Positions 1 through 7,667 of a DNA stretch of 64,000 bases are shown piece by piece. Below the pieces are notes generated by a model. That model was given only the letters and a program-made list of their open reading frames with translations. It was not told the DNA's origin and ran no database searches. Source of the DNA: CAVQXR01 sp963717955 (GTDB taxonomy: Bacteria > Actinomycetota > Thermoleophilia > Gaiellales > Gaiellaceae); the NCBI GenBank assembly GCA_963717955.1, contig CAVQXR010000002.1, positions 124,001-188,000 on the forward strand, read 5' to 3'. Every line of letters starts with the position of its first letter. Position 1 is the stretch's first letter. Both the position numbers and the translations under genes were made by a program.

Positions 1-212
1 AGGCCGGCTCGGAGATGACGGTCGACCTCGAGCAGCAGGTTATCGTCGGGCCAGACGGGGAAGCGATAGCCTTCGAGTTCGACCCGGCCGCGCGTCACCG
101 GCTCGTGAACGGGCTCGACGATGTCGACCTCACGCTCGCGCACGAGGACGACGTCGCCGCCTACGAGGCCGTGCACGCCGCGCGTGTCCATACCCTGACG
201 CTGCCGGCCTGA
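1..212 (+). CDS. leuD: 3-isopropylmalate dehydratase small subunit, C-terminal fragment (cut by window edge)
   Basis: The reading frame is open from the first bases (third frame), so the gene begins outside the window and only about the last 70 residues are present. The tail shows the LeuD signature: a VDLE-type strand, then a basic RHRLVNGLDD segment, then LTLAHEDDVAAYE. In LeuD this is the end of the swivel domain that joins LeuC to isomerise 2- to 3-isopropylmalate in leucine biosynthesis. The protein ends about 14 residues after the HED motif, as usual. leuC would be expected upstream. The identification rests on a short but distinctive tail. Confidence 0.8.
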   Translation, partial: AGSEMTVDLEQQVIVGPDGEAIAFEFDPAARHRLVNGLDDVDLTLAHEDDVAAYEAVHAARVHTLTLPA

Positions 213-249
213 CGGACCACCGGGCGCCGGGTTGCTCGGCACAGCGTCG

Positions 250-278
250 TTCTTAAGCGGCCCTTCATGCCTTCTTAA
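250..278 (+). promoter_or_regulatory. Direct repeat TTCTTAA x2 upstream of the HtrA gene
   Basis: TTCTTAA occurs at 250-256 and again at 272-278, a 22-base start-to-start spacing (two helical turns), in an otherwise GC-rich gap. The second copy ends 44 bases before the protease start codon. Such spacing is typical of tandem binding by OmpR/PhoB-type regulators. Function is inferred only. Confidence 0.3.
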
Positions 279-322
279 CGCGGCGCAACGACGGGTCAAT
301 CGGCCCGCGGTAGAACGATGGT

Positions 323-1543
323 GTGATCGAGACACCGCCCGTCACCTACCGCAGGGAGTCCCGCATGCGGCGCGCTGCACGGGGCGCCGTCCCGCTCGTC
401 CTCGCCGCGGGGCTGGGCGCCGGCATGGCGCTCGGGATCGGTGCGGCCGCCGGTCTCGACGGCGGCACGACGACCGTCGTCCGCGAGGTGACGGCGGCGG
501 GCACCACTCCCGAGAACGCGGCCCTCGTCTCGCCGCAGGACGAGCTGTCGACCCAGGAGATCTACCGGCGCGCCGCCCCGGCGGTCGTCCGCATCACGTC
601 CGTCGCAGGCGGTGGCGGCCAATCCGATCCGCTCCCACCCGGCGAGAGCGACGCGCTCGGATCGGGATTCGTCATCGACAAGGCCGGCCACATCATCACG
701 AACTACCACGTCGTCGCGGACGCCGACGAGATCTACGTGCAGTTCTCGAGCGACGAGTCGGTGAAGGCCGAGCTCGTGGGCTCCGATCCGTCCACGGACA
801 TCGCCGTGCTACGGGTCGAGGAGCACTCGATGGCGCTGAGCCCGCTCTCGCTTGGGGACTCCGACGTTGTCGAGGTCGGCGACCGCGCGATCGCGATCGG
901 CAACCCGTTCGGCCTCGACCGGACCGTGACGGAGGGGATCGTCAGCGCCCTGCAGCGCGACATCACCTCGCCGAACGGGTTCACGATCGACCACGTGATC
1001 CAGACGGATGCGGCCATCAACCACGGCAACTCCGGCGGGCCGCTCCTCGATGGCCGAGGCCAGGTGATCGGCGTGAACGCGCAGATCCAGAGCGGCGGGG
1101 TGGACGGGAACGTCGGTGTCGGCTTCGCCGTTCCGATCAACACCGTCGAGCAGGTCGTCGGCGAGATCATCGAAACGGGCTCGGTCGAGCACGCCTACCT
1201 CGGGGTGAGCATGAACACGATCACGCGCGACCTCGTGGACAACGTGAGGCTCCCGGTCGAACGCGGCGTGCTCGTCGCCTCGGTGCAGGAGGGGAGCCCT
1301 GCGAGCGCAGCAGGCCTGCGGGGCGGCGACAACCCGGTCACGATCGAGGGAGTCGACTACGTGCTCGGCGGCGACGTGATCACCGCGGTCGACGGCCGCC
1401 CGATCGCCACCGTCGAGGAGTTGCGCGATGCCGTGCTTCGGATGAAGCCCGGTGACACGATCGAACTGGAGGTTTTCCGAGACGGCGAGAAGCTGACGAT
1501 CTCGGTCGAGCTCGGGCGCCGGCCGGACACGCCGACCGGCTGA
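323..1543 (+). CDS. HtrA/DegP-like membrane-anchored serine protease with PDZ domain
   Basis: A 406-residue protein starting at GTG 323; ATG 365 (residue 15) is an alternative start. A basic N-terminus and a hydrophobic segment at about residues 22-45 anchor it in the membrane. The trypsin-like domain shows the full triad: His129 in NYHVV, Asp159 in STDIAVL and Ser237 in GNSGGP. A PDZ domain covers about residues 290-400 (YLGVSM near its start, GGDVITAVDGRPI later). HtrA proteins degrade or refold damaged envelope proteins outside the membrane. It stands alone, followed by a strong terminator hairpin at 1649-1681. Serine protease identity is secure; the substrate is unknown. Confidence 0.9.
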   Translation: MIETPPVTYRRESRMRRAARGAVPLVLAAGLGAGMALGIGAAAGLDGGTTTVVREVTAAGTTPENAALVSPQDELSTQEIYRRAAPAVVRITSVAGGGGQSDPLPPGESDALGSGFVIDKAGHIITNYHVVADADEIYVQFSSDESVKAELVGSDPSTDIAVLRVEEHSMALSPLSLGDSDVVEVGDRAIAIGNPFGLDRTVTEGIVSALQRDITSPNGFTIDHVIQTDAAINHGNSGGPLLDGRGQVIGVNAQIQSGGVDGNVGVGFAVPINTVEQVVGEIIETGSVEHAYLGVSMNTITRDLVDNVRLPVERGVLVASVQEGSPASAAGLRGGDNPVTIEGVDYVLGGDVITAVDGRPIATVEELRDAVLRMKPGDTIELEVFRDGEKLTISVELGRRPDTPTG

Positions 1544-1648
1544 AGCGCCCGGCGCCCCACCTCCCGGGGCGAGCTTCCGACGGCCCTCCCTCCCTGGGGG
1601 CACGAGCCGAATCGCTTGTCGATTCCCCGCTCCGCCGGAAGCGACACA

Positions 1649-1681
1649 GGGCCGGAGACCCACCTGCCGGGTCTCCGGCCC
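1649..1681 (+). terminator. Perfect 13-bp hairpin after the HtrA gene
   Basis: GGGCCGGAGACCC (1649-1661) pairs perfectly with GGGTCTCCGGCCC (1669-1681) around a 7-base loop. It lies about 105 bases past the protease stop and before the metal-binding protein gene. There is no T-run, as often in high-GC actinobacteria. Confidence 0.55.
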
Positions 1682-1729
1682 ACACCTCTCTCAGCCGTGG
1701 CGGCGCGTGGCCGCCGGTACCATGCCCGC

Positions 1730-1978
1730 GTGGCGATCCGATCGGAGACGGTCCAGGTGACAGGCATTCGCTGCGAGCGATGCGTCATGCGACTGGGCGG
1801 TGCGTTGCAGGGCCTCGACGGCCTCGAGGCCGCGAACGCGAACCTCATGGGACAGGTCATGCTGACCTGGAACGACGAGCAGCTCGATCGGGAGACCATC
1901 TCGCGGCGCTGTCCCGCTCCGGATTTCGCCCGGCGGCCGGCTAGCAGGCCGCGGCCCCACCGGACGGGCCGGGAATAG
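1730..1978 (+). CDS. Small heavy-metal-associated (HMA) domain protein
   Basis: GTG 1730 gives an 82-residue protein. Residues 8-20 carry a metal-binding loop of the HMA type (TGIRCERCVMRL, a CxxC), followed by the helix and strand order expected of copper-chaperone and P-type ATPase N-domains (ALQGLDGLEAANANLMGQV). The usual GMTC is replaced by GIRC. The last 25 residues (arginine- and proline-rich) have no HMA counterpart and may be read-through into non-conserved sequence. The frame is open further upstream to 1616, but that part looks non-coding. Metal and partner cannot be told from sequence. Confidence 0.6.
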   Translation: MAIRSETVQVTGIRCERCVMRLGGALQGLDGLEAANANLMGQVMLTWNDEQLDRETISRRCPAPDFARRPASRPRPHRTGRE

Positions 1979-2025
1979 ACAGCCCGCCCGTGCCGTTTGG
2001 CAGAAGGGTGGTAGCGTCCGCGTTG

Positions 2026-2611
2026 GTGAGTGAGACAGGGGAGGCGGAGAGCGCTCGGCGGCTTGCCCGGGAGGCGCTCGAGCGCGTGCGCTTCGAAGAG
2101 GAGGCGCTCGAGCTGTCCGACCAGGTCTACCGGGTGGCGCAGGCGTCTCGCGCCGACCCGCGAGGAGGCCGAGGATCTCGTCCAGGAGACCTTCGCTCGC
2201 GCGTTTCGCAACTGGCGCTCGTTCGAGCCGGGGACGAACCTGCGGGCGTGGCTCTTCCGGATCCTCACGAATCTCAACATCGACCGGGGACGCCGCCAGC
2301 AGCGCGCGCCGACCATGGAGCCGATCGAGGAAGGCGACTACTTCCTCTACAACCGGCTCGAGGAGTCGGGCGCTCCGGACGGCGAGGAGCGCGTGGTCGA
2401 GCGGCTCTCGCAAAACGCCGTCGTCGAGGCCCTTGCGGCGGTTCCGCACGACTTCCGCGACGTGATCGTCCTCGTCGACATCGGTGATTTCGCCTACAAA
2501 GACGCTGCGCAGATCCTCGACATCCCGGTGGGAACGGTGATGTCGAGGCTGCATCGAGGCAGGCGACTGCTCAAGCACGAGCTGGCGGACCGCGCGATCG
2601 GGGAGGCGTGA
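2026..2611 (+). CDS. ECF RNA polymerase sigma factor (RpoE/SigR type), frameshifted near 2140
   Basis: Two frames together encode one ECF sigma factor. The first (GTG 2026, or TTG 2023) gives the N-terminal helix FEEEALELSDQVYRVA. At base 2140 one extra C shifts the sequence, and the second frame continues RRLAPTREEAEDLVQETF through region 2 (RAFRNWRSFEPGTNLRAWL) to region 4 (YKDAAQILDIPVGTVMSRLHRGR). Removing the C joins the halves with no missing residue. The gene is followed at once by a zinc anti-sigma factor, as in SigR-RsrA oxidative-stress pairs. The shift may be a sequencing error, a recent mutation or recoding; the intact downstream half argues against long decay. Confidence 0.8.
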
Positions 2612-2862
2612 TGGGAGACACGGGCGGAAGCGGCAGCTGTGGATGCTCGAAGTGCGAGGAGCTTCTGCAGCCCTACCTCGATCGCGAGCTGACACCGGAG
2701 GAGCAGCTCGTCGCGGCGCAGCATCTCGAGGCCTGCGCGTACTGCGCGAAGCGCTACCGGTTCGAGGAGTCGCTGCGGCGGTATGTCCGCGAATGCTGCG
2801 AGGAGCCGATGCCCGACGGGCTCAAGGAACGGCTGCTCGCCCTGCGCACCCCGACCGCCTGA
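2611..2862 (+). CDS. Zinc-binding anti-sigma factor (RsrA/ZAS family)
   Basis: An 83-residue protein whose ATG overlaps the last base of the sigma-factor TGA, with GGGAGG four bases upstream; GTG 2608 is an alternative. It carries the ZAS signature HxxxCxxC as His38, Cys42 and Cys45 (HLEACAYC), plus an N-terminal cysteine cluster (Cys10, Cys12, Cys15). In RsrA-type proteins these ligands hold zinc, and their oxidation releases the partner sigma factor. Translational coupling to the upstream gene indicates that the two form a regulatory pair. Whether the trigger is thiol stress is inferred from the family. Confidence 0.85.
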   Translation: MGDTGGSGSCGCSKCEELLQPYLDRELTPEEQLVAAQHLEACAYCAKRYRFEESLRRYVRECCEEPMPDGLKERLLALRTPTA

Positions 2863-3043
2863 CGGAAGACCGCCGGCGGCCACGCGCGGGGCTCAGCGCG
2901 CGCCGCCGATGACGACGAGCCGGTTCGGTGCCTCGCCGCCGGGCAGTGCGGCCGCCTCCTCGACCGACAGCCGTCGTCGTGCCCGTGCCGCCGCCCGCGC
3001 CGAGCCGGGCGCGGGGCCCACGGCGGCTTCGATCGGCGGCAGG

Positions 3044-3577
3044 TCAGTGCTCGCCAAGGAGCTCCTCTACCCCGCGCAGGTCGTTCGGGGTGTCGACGTC
3101 GCCGGGAGCGCCGAGATCGTCGCATGGAACGAGCACCGCCGGCAGCGCCCGTCCGCCGTCGTCGGGGATGTCCGGCCATACGTCCCGGCCGAGGCAGACT
3201 GGATGTCCGCGCGCTCCACCGTAGCTGGCGGCGACGACGGACCCAGCGCCCGTCCGCCATGCCTCGATCACCCGCTCGACGGCGTCCGGCGAGAGGAGGG
3301 GGCCGTCGGCGAGGCAGACGACCGCAGCCTGCGTCTCGGGAGACAGGGCGGCGAGGCCGGCCCGAAGGGAGGCGCCGGGGCCGCGCTGCCAGTCGTCGCA
3401 GGCAACGACACGCGCACCCTCGACCGGGAAGCGGTGCGCCCCGACGATCACGACGATGTCCTCGACCGAGGTCCGGGCGACCCGCCGCACGACGTGCGGG
3501 AGCAGGAGCTGCTGCTTGGGAGCGCCGAACCGGCTTCCCTCGCCCGCCGCGAGGACGATCGCCGCGACCACGGTCAC
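3044..3577 (-). CDS. MobA/MocA-like nucleotidyltransferase, probable molybdenum cofactor cytidylyltransferase
   Basis: GTG at 3577 (minus strand) overlaps the TGA of the upstream amidohydrolase by four bases, giving a 177-residue protein. It opens with the NTP-transferase signature AAIVLAAGEGSRFGAPKQ and continues with the acidic metal-binding CLADGPLL and a GHPVCLGR motif typical of MocA-like enzymes. MocA transfers CMP from CTP to molybdopterin to make the cofactor of xanthine/CO dehydrogenase-type enzymes. A complete enzyme of that family lies at 39-42.7 kb and a MOSC protein is two genes upstream, which supports this over a guanylyltransferase role. The precise nucleotide is inferred. Confidence 0.75.
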   Translation of the reverse strand: MTVVAAIVLAAGEGSRFGAPKQQLLLPHVVRRVARTSVEDIVVIVGAHRFPVEGARVVACDDWQRGPGASLRAGLAALSPETQAAVVCLADGPLLSPDAVERVIEAWRTGAGSVVAASYGGARGHPVCLGRDVWPDIPDDGGRALPAVLVPCDDLGAPGDVDTPNDLRGVEELLGEH

Positions 3578-4728
3578 GCGGGCGTCGTCAGCGCTTCGAT
3601 GTCGGCGAGGTGGATCAGCCGGAACAGCAGGCGGCCGCGCCGCATCTGCTCCTGGGCATCGTCGAGCTCGGGCAGTGAGCGCCACAGCTCCTGCGCGCAC
3701 GAGAGGAGCTCTGCGATCCGCTCGCGCACCTCGACGTGCCCGTCGCGCTCGTCGGCCGCGTTGAGAGCGAGCCCGAGCGCGCCGATCACATCGGTTTGAC
3801 GTGTCCAGAGCAGGGCGGTCGTCATCGTCAGGTAGGCGTGGATGCGGGCGAGCGCGATCGGCTGGTGAATCGTCCGGGTGTGGGGCCGGGGCGGCGACAT
3901 CGTCGATGGATGCTCGCCGCCTGCGAGCCGCGCCGCGTTCCCGCCGAGCACGCCCCGTAGCTCGGCCTCGTCGAAGCCGGCGAGCCGCGCGACCCGCAGG
4001 TCGAGGAGCAGCGACTGGGGCTGCTGCCCGTAGGGGAAGTCGGACGCGTAGAGGATCTGCTCCGGAGAGGCCTGCGAGTAGAGATCGAGGACGTCGACGG
4101 CGCCCCACATCGAGGTGTCGAACGCAACACTAGGACAGCCCGAGAACGCCTCGGCGAGCGCGGCCAGGTCGGCGATGCCCCCGTGGGCGATGATGAGCGT
4201 CGCCTCCGGGTGGCGCTCGACGAGCCGGGCGAGATCGGCTGCGATCGGCGGCAGCCCGCGTCCGCCGTGGATCAGGACCGGGACGCGGCGCTCTGCGGCG
4301 AGCGCGAAGATCGGCTCCAGCCGCTCGTCGTTGAGGTCGAAGGCCTGCGCGCGCGGATGGAGCTTGATCCCCCGGGCGCCGCGGTCGAGGGCCCGCTCGG
4401 CCTCAGCGACCGGGCCCTCGGCCAGGTCGAGGCGGACGAACGGGATCAGCACCCCGTTCGATCGGGCCGCCGCCTCGAGCGTCCGGTCGTTCGCCGCGCG
4501 GAACGCGGGGTGGCGATCGGGCTCGTCGAGGCAGAAGCAGAAGGCGCGGCTCGCGCCGGAGTGCCGGAGGAACCCGAGCAACTCCTCGAGCGGGCTGACG
4601 AAGCCGTCGATGTCGGTGCCGTGGTGGACGTGGGCGTCGAAGATCTCGGCTCCGGCCGGGATGGTGGCGCGCAGCTCGTCCTCGTACGGGGCGACGAGCG
4701 CCTCGGCACGCTCGAGCATGTGTCGCAT
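3574..4728 (-). CDS. Amidohydrolase family 2 (TIM-barrel) protein with helical C-terminal extension
   Basis: A 384-residue protein. Residues 1 to about 270 form an amidohydrolase-2 barrel with visible metal and active-site motifs: DAHVHHGTD (HxH), GIKLHP (barrel lysine), PVLIHGG, LIIAHGG and YASDFPYG (final Asp). Members hydrolyse or decarboxylate small carboxylates. The last ~110 residues are predicted helical, rich in Leu and Arg, and do not belong to the barrel. Start ATG 4728 is kept, with residue 4 a second Met. It lies between MOSC and MocA-like genes with a four-base overlap to the latter, so an operon is likely. Substrate unknown. Confidence 0.8.
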   Translation of the reverse strand: MRHMLERAEALVAPYEDELRATIPAGAEIFDAHVHHGTDIDGFVSPLEELLGFLRHSGASRAFCFCLDEPDRHPAFRAANDRTLEAAARSNGVLIPFVRLDLAEGPVAEAERALDRGARGIKLHPRAQAFDLNDERLEPIFALAAERRVPVLIHGGRGLPPIAADLARLVERHPEATLIIAHGGIADLAALAEAFSGCPSVAFDTSMWGAVDVLDLYSQASPEQILYASDFPYGQQPQSLLLDLRVARLAGFDEAELRGVLGGNAARLAGGEHPSTMSPPRPHTRTIHQPIALARIHAYLTMTTALLWTRQTDVIGALGLALNAADERDGHVEVRERIAELLSCAQELWRSLPELDDAQEQMRRGRLLFRLIHLADIEALTTPA

Positions 4729-4773
4729 GAGGTCGAGGGTACCGGAGCCGCGTCGCCGGTCTCAGAACTCGCT

Positions 4774-5592
4774 TCAGCCGGCACCCACCTCGTCGCCGAG
4801 GGAGATCGTGCCCCCGACGAGGATGTCCGCGCGCAGCCCCGCCCGGTGGACGAGCGGTCGAAGGATTCCCGGCCTCGTGAGCCGCTCGAGGTGGGAGCAC
4901 GGCTCGCAGAGGCGCCGTCCGAGGCAGCGGACCCCGCCCACGGTGAACTCCTGTCCGACGAGCGCGTTGAGATCGATCCCGCGGGTGATCACGTTTCGCC
5001 GGGACTCGCCGGCCGAGACGACACCCGCCTTCTCGAGGGCCTCCGCCTCGATCAACGTCAGCGCCTGGCCCGTTCGATCCCGCCGGGCGAACGTGCCCTC
5101 GCCCATGGCGTACCGGTCTCCCTCGAGACCGACTCCGGCGATGGCCTGCACGCTCTCCACGGAGACGGTCGGCCCCGCGGTCGCGGGCGCGATGGAGATC
5201 GCCTCGACGATGCCCGTCGTTCTGCCGCGCGGGGCCGCGGGCGTCACGGGATCGAGGACCGCGAGCAGCAGTGCCTCGAGCGGCTCGGGCCGCGCGCGGT
5301 CGCGCTCGCGTGGATCGAAGACGCACGCCGCGTCCCACATGACGACCGCGTCGAGGTCGCCGCCGGCTCCCTCGACGAGGCCGATCCAGTAGCCGGGCCA
5401 GCGCAGCCGACCGGCCGGCAGGCGGACGAGGGCGAGCCCGAGCCCCGCGAGCTGCTCCTGCCAGAGGAGCCAGTGGGTTCCGTCGGCCGGGGCGGGAACG
5501 GACTCGGCGGGCTGCTCGAGCAGGGCAGCGAGACACGCCGTAACGGCGGCGATCGAGCGTGGCGCACGGGGATCCGGGGCGGCCGGCCTCAT
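4774..5592 (-). CDS. MOSC-domain protein with an unrecognised N-terminal domain
   Basis: A 272-residue protein. Residues from about 135 to the end form a MOSC domain: GLEGDRYAMGEG, QALTLIEAEAL, ESRRNVITRGIDLNALVG, and the conserved cysteine motif GRRLCEPCSHLE. MOSC domains bind molybdopterin or carry sulfur to molybdenum enzymes. The first 130 residues are Leu-, Ala- and Trp-rich (THWLLWQEQLAGLGLALVRL) and I do not recognise them; the family usually lacks such a domain. It is 16 bases downstream of the response-regulator stop and 45 bases upstream of the amidohydrolase start, all on one strand, suggesting an operon linked to molybdenum metabolism. Confidence 0.8.
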   Translation of the reverse strand: MRPAAPDPRAPRSIAAVTACLAALLEQPAESVPAPADGTHWLLWQEQLAGLGLALVRLPAGRLRWPGYWIGLVEGAGGDLDAVVMWDAACVFDPRERDRARPEPLEALLLAVLDPVTPAAPRGRTTGIVEAISIAPATAGPTVSVESVQAIAGVGLEGDRYAMGEGTFARRDRTGQALTLIEAEALEKAGVVSAGESRRNVITRGIDLNALVGQEFTVGGVRCLGRRLCEPCSHLERLTRPGILRPLVHRAGLRADILVGGTISLGDEVGAG

Positions 5593-5608
5593 CCGGTGAA
5601 CGCTACCG

Positions 5609-6256
5609 TCAGACGAGCCGGTGATCGGTCGCCCAGCGCGTCAGCTCGTGACGGTTCGAGAGCTGGAGCTTGCGCAGGACGGCGGACACGTGCGTCTCTA
5701 CCGTCTTCACCGAGATGGAGAGCCGGAACGCGATCTCCTTGTATGCGTAGCCGCGGGCGATGAGCTGCAGCACCTCGCGCTCGCGCGGCGTGAGCTGGTC
5801 GAGCTCCGAGTCCGAGCTGACCACCGGTGTCCCCGCGAACGCGTCGAGGACGAAGCCGGCCAGGCGGGGGGAGAAGACCGCGTCGCCCTCGGCCACCCGC
5901 CGGATCGCGGCGGCGAGATCTGCGGCGGAGATCGCCTTCGTCACGTAACCGCGCGCGCCGGCGCGGATCACGGCGATCACGTCCTCGGCGGCGTCCGACA
6001 CCGAAAGCGCGAGGAACCGGACCTCCGGGCTCGTCTCGCGGACGTCGCGGATGACGGCCTCGCCGCCGCCTGCGGGCATGTGCACGTCGACGAGGACCAC
6101 ATCGGGCTCGAGTGCACGGATCTGCGTGACGGCGCCGCCGACGTCCGGGGCGTCGCCGACGATGTCGACGGCAGCGTCGAGCTCGGCCCGAACGCCGGCG
6201 CGGAACAGATCGTGGTCGTCGACGAGGAAGACCCGCGGGCGACGCGTGCCGTTCAC
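5609..6256 (-). CDS. NarL/LuxR-family response regulator
   Basis: A 215-residue protein. The receiver domain (residues 7-125) has acidic DD13-14 (LVDDHD), phospho-acceptor Asp57 (VVLVDVHMPAGG) and the conserved Lys in YVTKAISA. A LuxR helix-turn-helix follows from about 150 (LTPREREVLQLIARGYAYKEIAFRLSISVKTVETH is split over its two helices). Its ATG overlaps the stop of the upstream kinase by four bases, so the two form a two-component system. LuxR-type outputs bind DNA as phosphorylated dimers. Targets are not visible. Confidence 0.92.
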   Translation of the reverse strand: MNGTRRPRVFLVDDHDLFRAGVRAELDAAVDIVGDAPDVGGAVTQIRALEPDVVLVDVHMPAGGGEAVIRDVRETSPEVRFLALSVSDAAEDVIAVIRAGARGYVTKAISAADLAAAIRRVAEGDAVFSPRLAGFVLDAFAGTPVVSSDSELDQLTPREREVLQLIARGYAYKEIAFRLSISVKTVETHVSAVLRKLQLSNRHELTRWATDHRLV

Positions 6257-7521
6257 GGAACGGGCGCCTCCTGCCGTGTGGTCTCGCGGCCGCCCGGCCG
6301 CGGAAGCAGGAGCTCGATCTCCGTTCCCTCGCCCGGGGCGGTGGTGATCGTGGCGGTGCCCCCGTGGCGCTGCATGCGGCCTACGATCGACTCGGCGATC
6401 CCCCTGCGATCCGCCGGAACCTCGGAGGGGTGGAAGCCCGACCCGCGATCCCGGACGTAGACGGCGATCCTGTTCTCGTCGACTTCGAGGTAGACGGCGA
6501 CGCGATCGTCGCCGGAGAGGCGCGCGGCGTTCACCATCGCCTCACGCGCGGCGGCCACGAGCGCCTCGGCATCCCCGTCGAGGGGGCAGTCGCCGACCGA
6601 GACCGGCTCGACGTGGACGCCGTGGAGATCCTCGACCTGCTCGCAGGCCTGGCGGATGGCCGAGGCGAGAGAGCTCTCGCCCGGCGCCGCTTCTCGCCCG
6701 TAGAGCCAGGCCCGGAGCTCGCGCTCCTGGCGTCGGGCCAGGCGGACGACCGTCTCGGGATCCTCCGAGCGCCGCTGGATCAGGGTGAGCGTCTGCAACA
6801 CGGAGTCGTGCAGGTGGGCGGCGAGCTCTGCCCGCTCCTGGGACCGGATCCGCTCCAGCCGCTCCTCGGCGAGCTCTCGCCCGAGACGCCTCAGCCACGG
6901 CAGGAAGATCAGGGCGAGGCCCGCCGCCACGACCGCCGCCGCGGCCAGGCCCGCGCCGGTCGCCTGCGCGCTCTGGCTGAAGGCGAGAAACGTGGAGATT
7001 CCGGTCACGAGCAGGAGTGAGCCTGCGACGACCCGGATCAGCGCGGCCCCGCGCGGACGGGCGACGGGGTCCTCCGCCTCGCCCGTCAGCGTGCGGTCGC
7101 GGAGCCCGCGGACGCTCTGGGTCAGGGTCGCGCGCTGCTCCGGGCTCGAGCGCTTCCAGAGCAGCGCGAGGCCGGCCGCGGCGAGCAGGGCAGGCCACAC
7201 GAGGCTGTCACCGGGCCAGACGTCGAGCTGGCGGAACAGCAGGAGCAGCCCGAGGAGCGCGAGCCCGACCGCGACGATGCGGAGGGGCTCCACGTCCCGG
7301 CGCGGGAGCGACCGCCGTTCCGGGGGCCGGTCGTCCTCGGGGATCAGGAGCCAGCAGAGGGCGTAGGCGACGACGCCGAAGCCGCCGACGAACGTGAGCG
7401 CGGCGAAGGCCAGACGGACGAAGACCGGATCGACGCCGAGATAGTCGCCGATGCCGGCGGCCACCCCGGCGACGACGCGGTCGTGGGTGCTGCGATAGAT
7501 CTTCCGGTAGCTGTGCTCCAC
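6253..7521 (-). CDS. Sensor histidine kinase with N-terminal PspC domain
   Basis: GTG 7521 gives 422 residues and puts the PspC domain (DRVVAGVAAGIGDYLGVDPV) at its usual place; ATG 7551 adds ten residues. After the PspC helix come several hydrophobic segments (for example FVGGFGVVAYALCWLLIP and RVVAGSLLLVTGISTFLAF). A HisKA_3-type phospho-acceptor helix follows (AELAAHLHDSVLQTL), then an HATPase_c domain ending DRGSGFHPSEV and GIAESIVGRMQRHGG. It pairs with the response regulator it overlaps. The arrangement suggests envelope-stress sensing through PspC. It faces a second PspC gene across about 145 bases. Confidence 0.88.
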   Translation of the reverse strand: MEHSYRKIYRSTHDRVVAGVAAGIGDYLGVDPVFVRLAFAALTFVGGFGVVAYALCWLLIPEDDRPPERRSLPRRDVEPLRIVAVGLALLGLLLLFRQLDVWPGDSLVWPALLAAAGLALLWKRSSPEQRATLTQSVRGLRDRTLTGEAEDPVARPRGAALIRVVAGSLLLVTGISTFLAFSQSAQATGAGLAAAAVVAAGLALIFLPWLRRLGRELAEERLERIRSQERAELAAHLHDSVLQTLTLIQRRSEDPETVVRLARRQERELRAWLYGREAAPGESSLASAIRQACEQVEDLHGVHVEPVSVGDCPLDGDAEALVAAAREAMVNAARLSGDDRVAVYLEVDENRIAVYVRDRGSGFHPSEVPADRRGIAESIVGRMQRHGGTATITTAPGEGTEIELLLPRPGGRETTRQEAPVP

Positions 7522-7667
7522 GGTGTTCCGCGCCTGCCGGAAGTGTGGCATGCGCCGGTGAAGCGACGGTATCCGGGATGACCCCGAGGGGGGCTCAGGG
7601 AAGAGTCCGGGTGGGCTCGGGGGAATCCTCGATTGCCCGCGGGAGGCGCCCGACGGACACTGGCGGC

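Noticed and set aside
4115..5763. Long plus-strand open frames opposite the amidohydrolase and MOSC genes
   Set aside because: Shadow frames typical of GC-rich DNA: arginine- and serine-rich, no domains, while the minus strand shows clear motifs.
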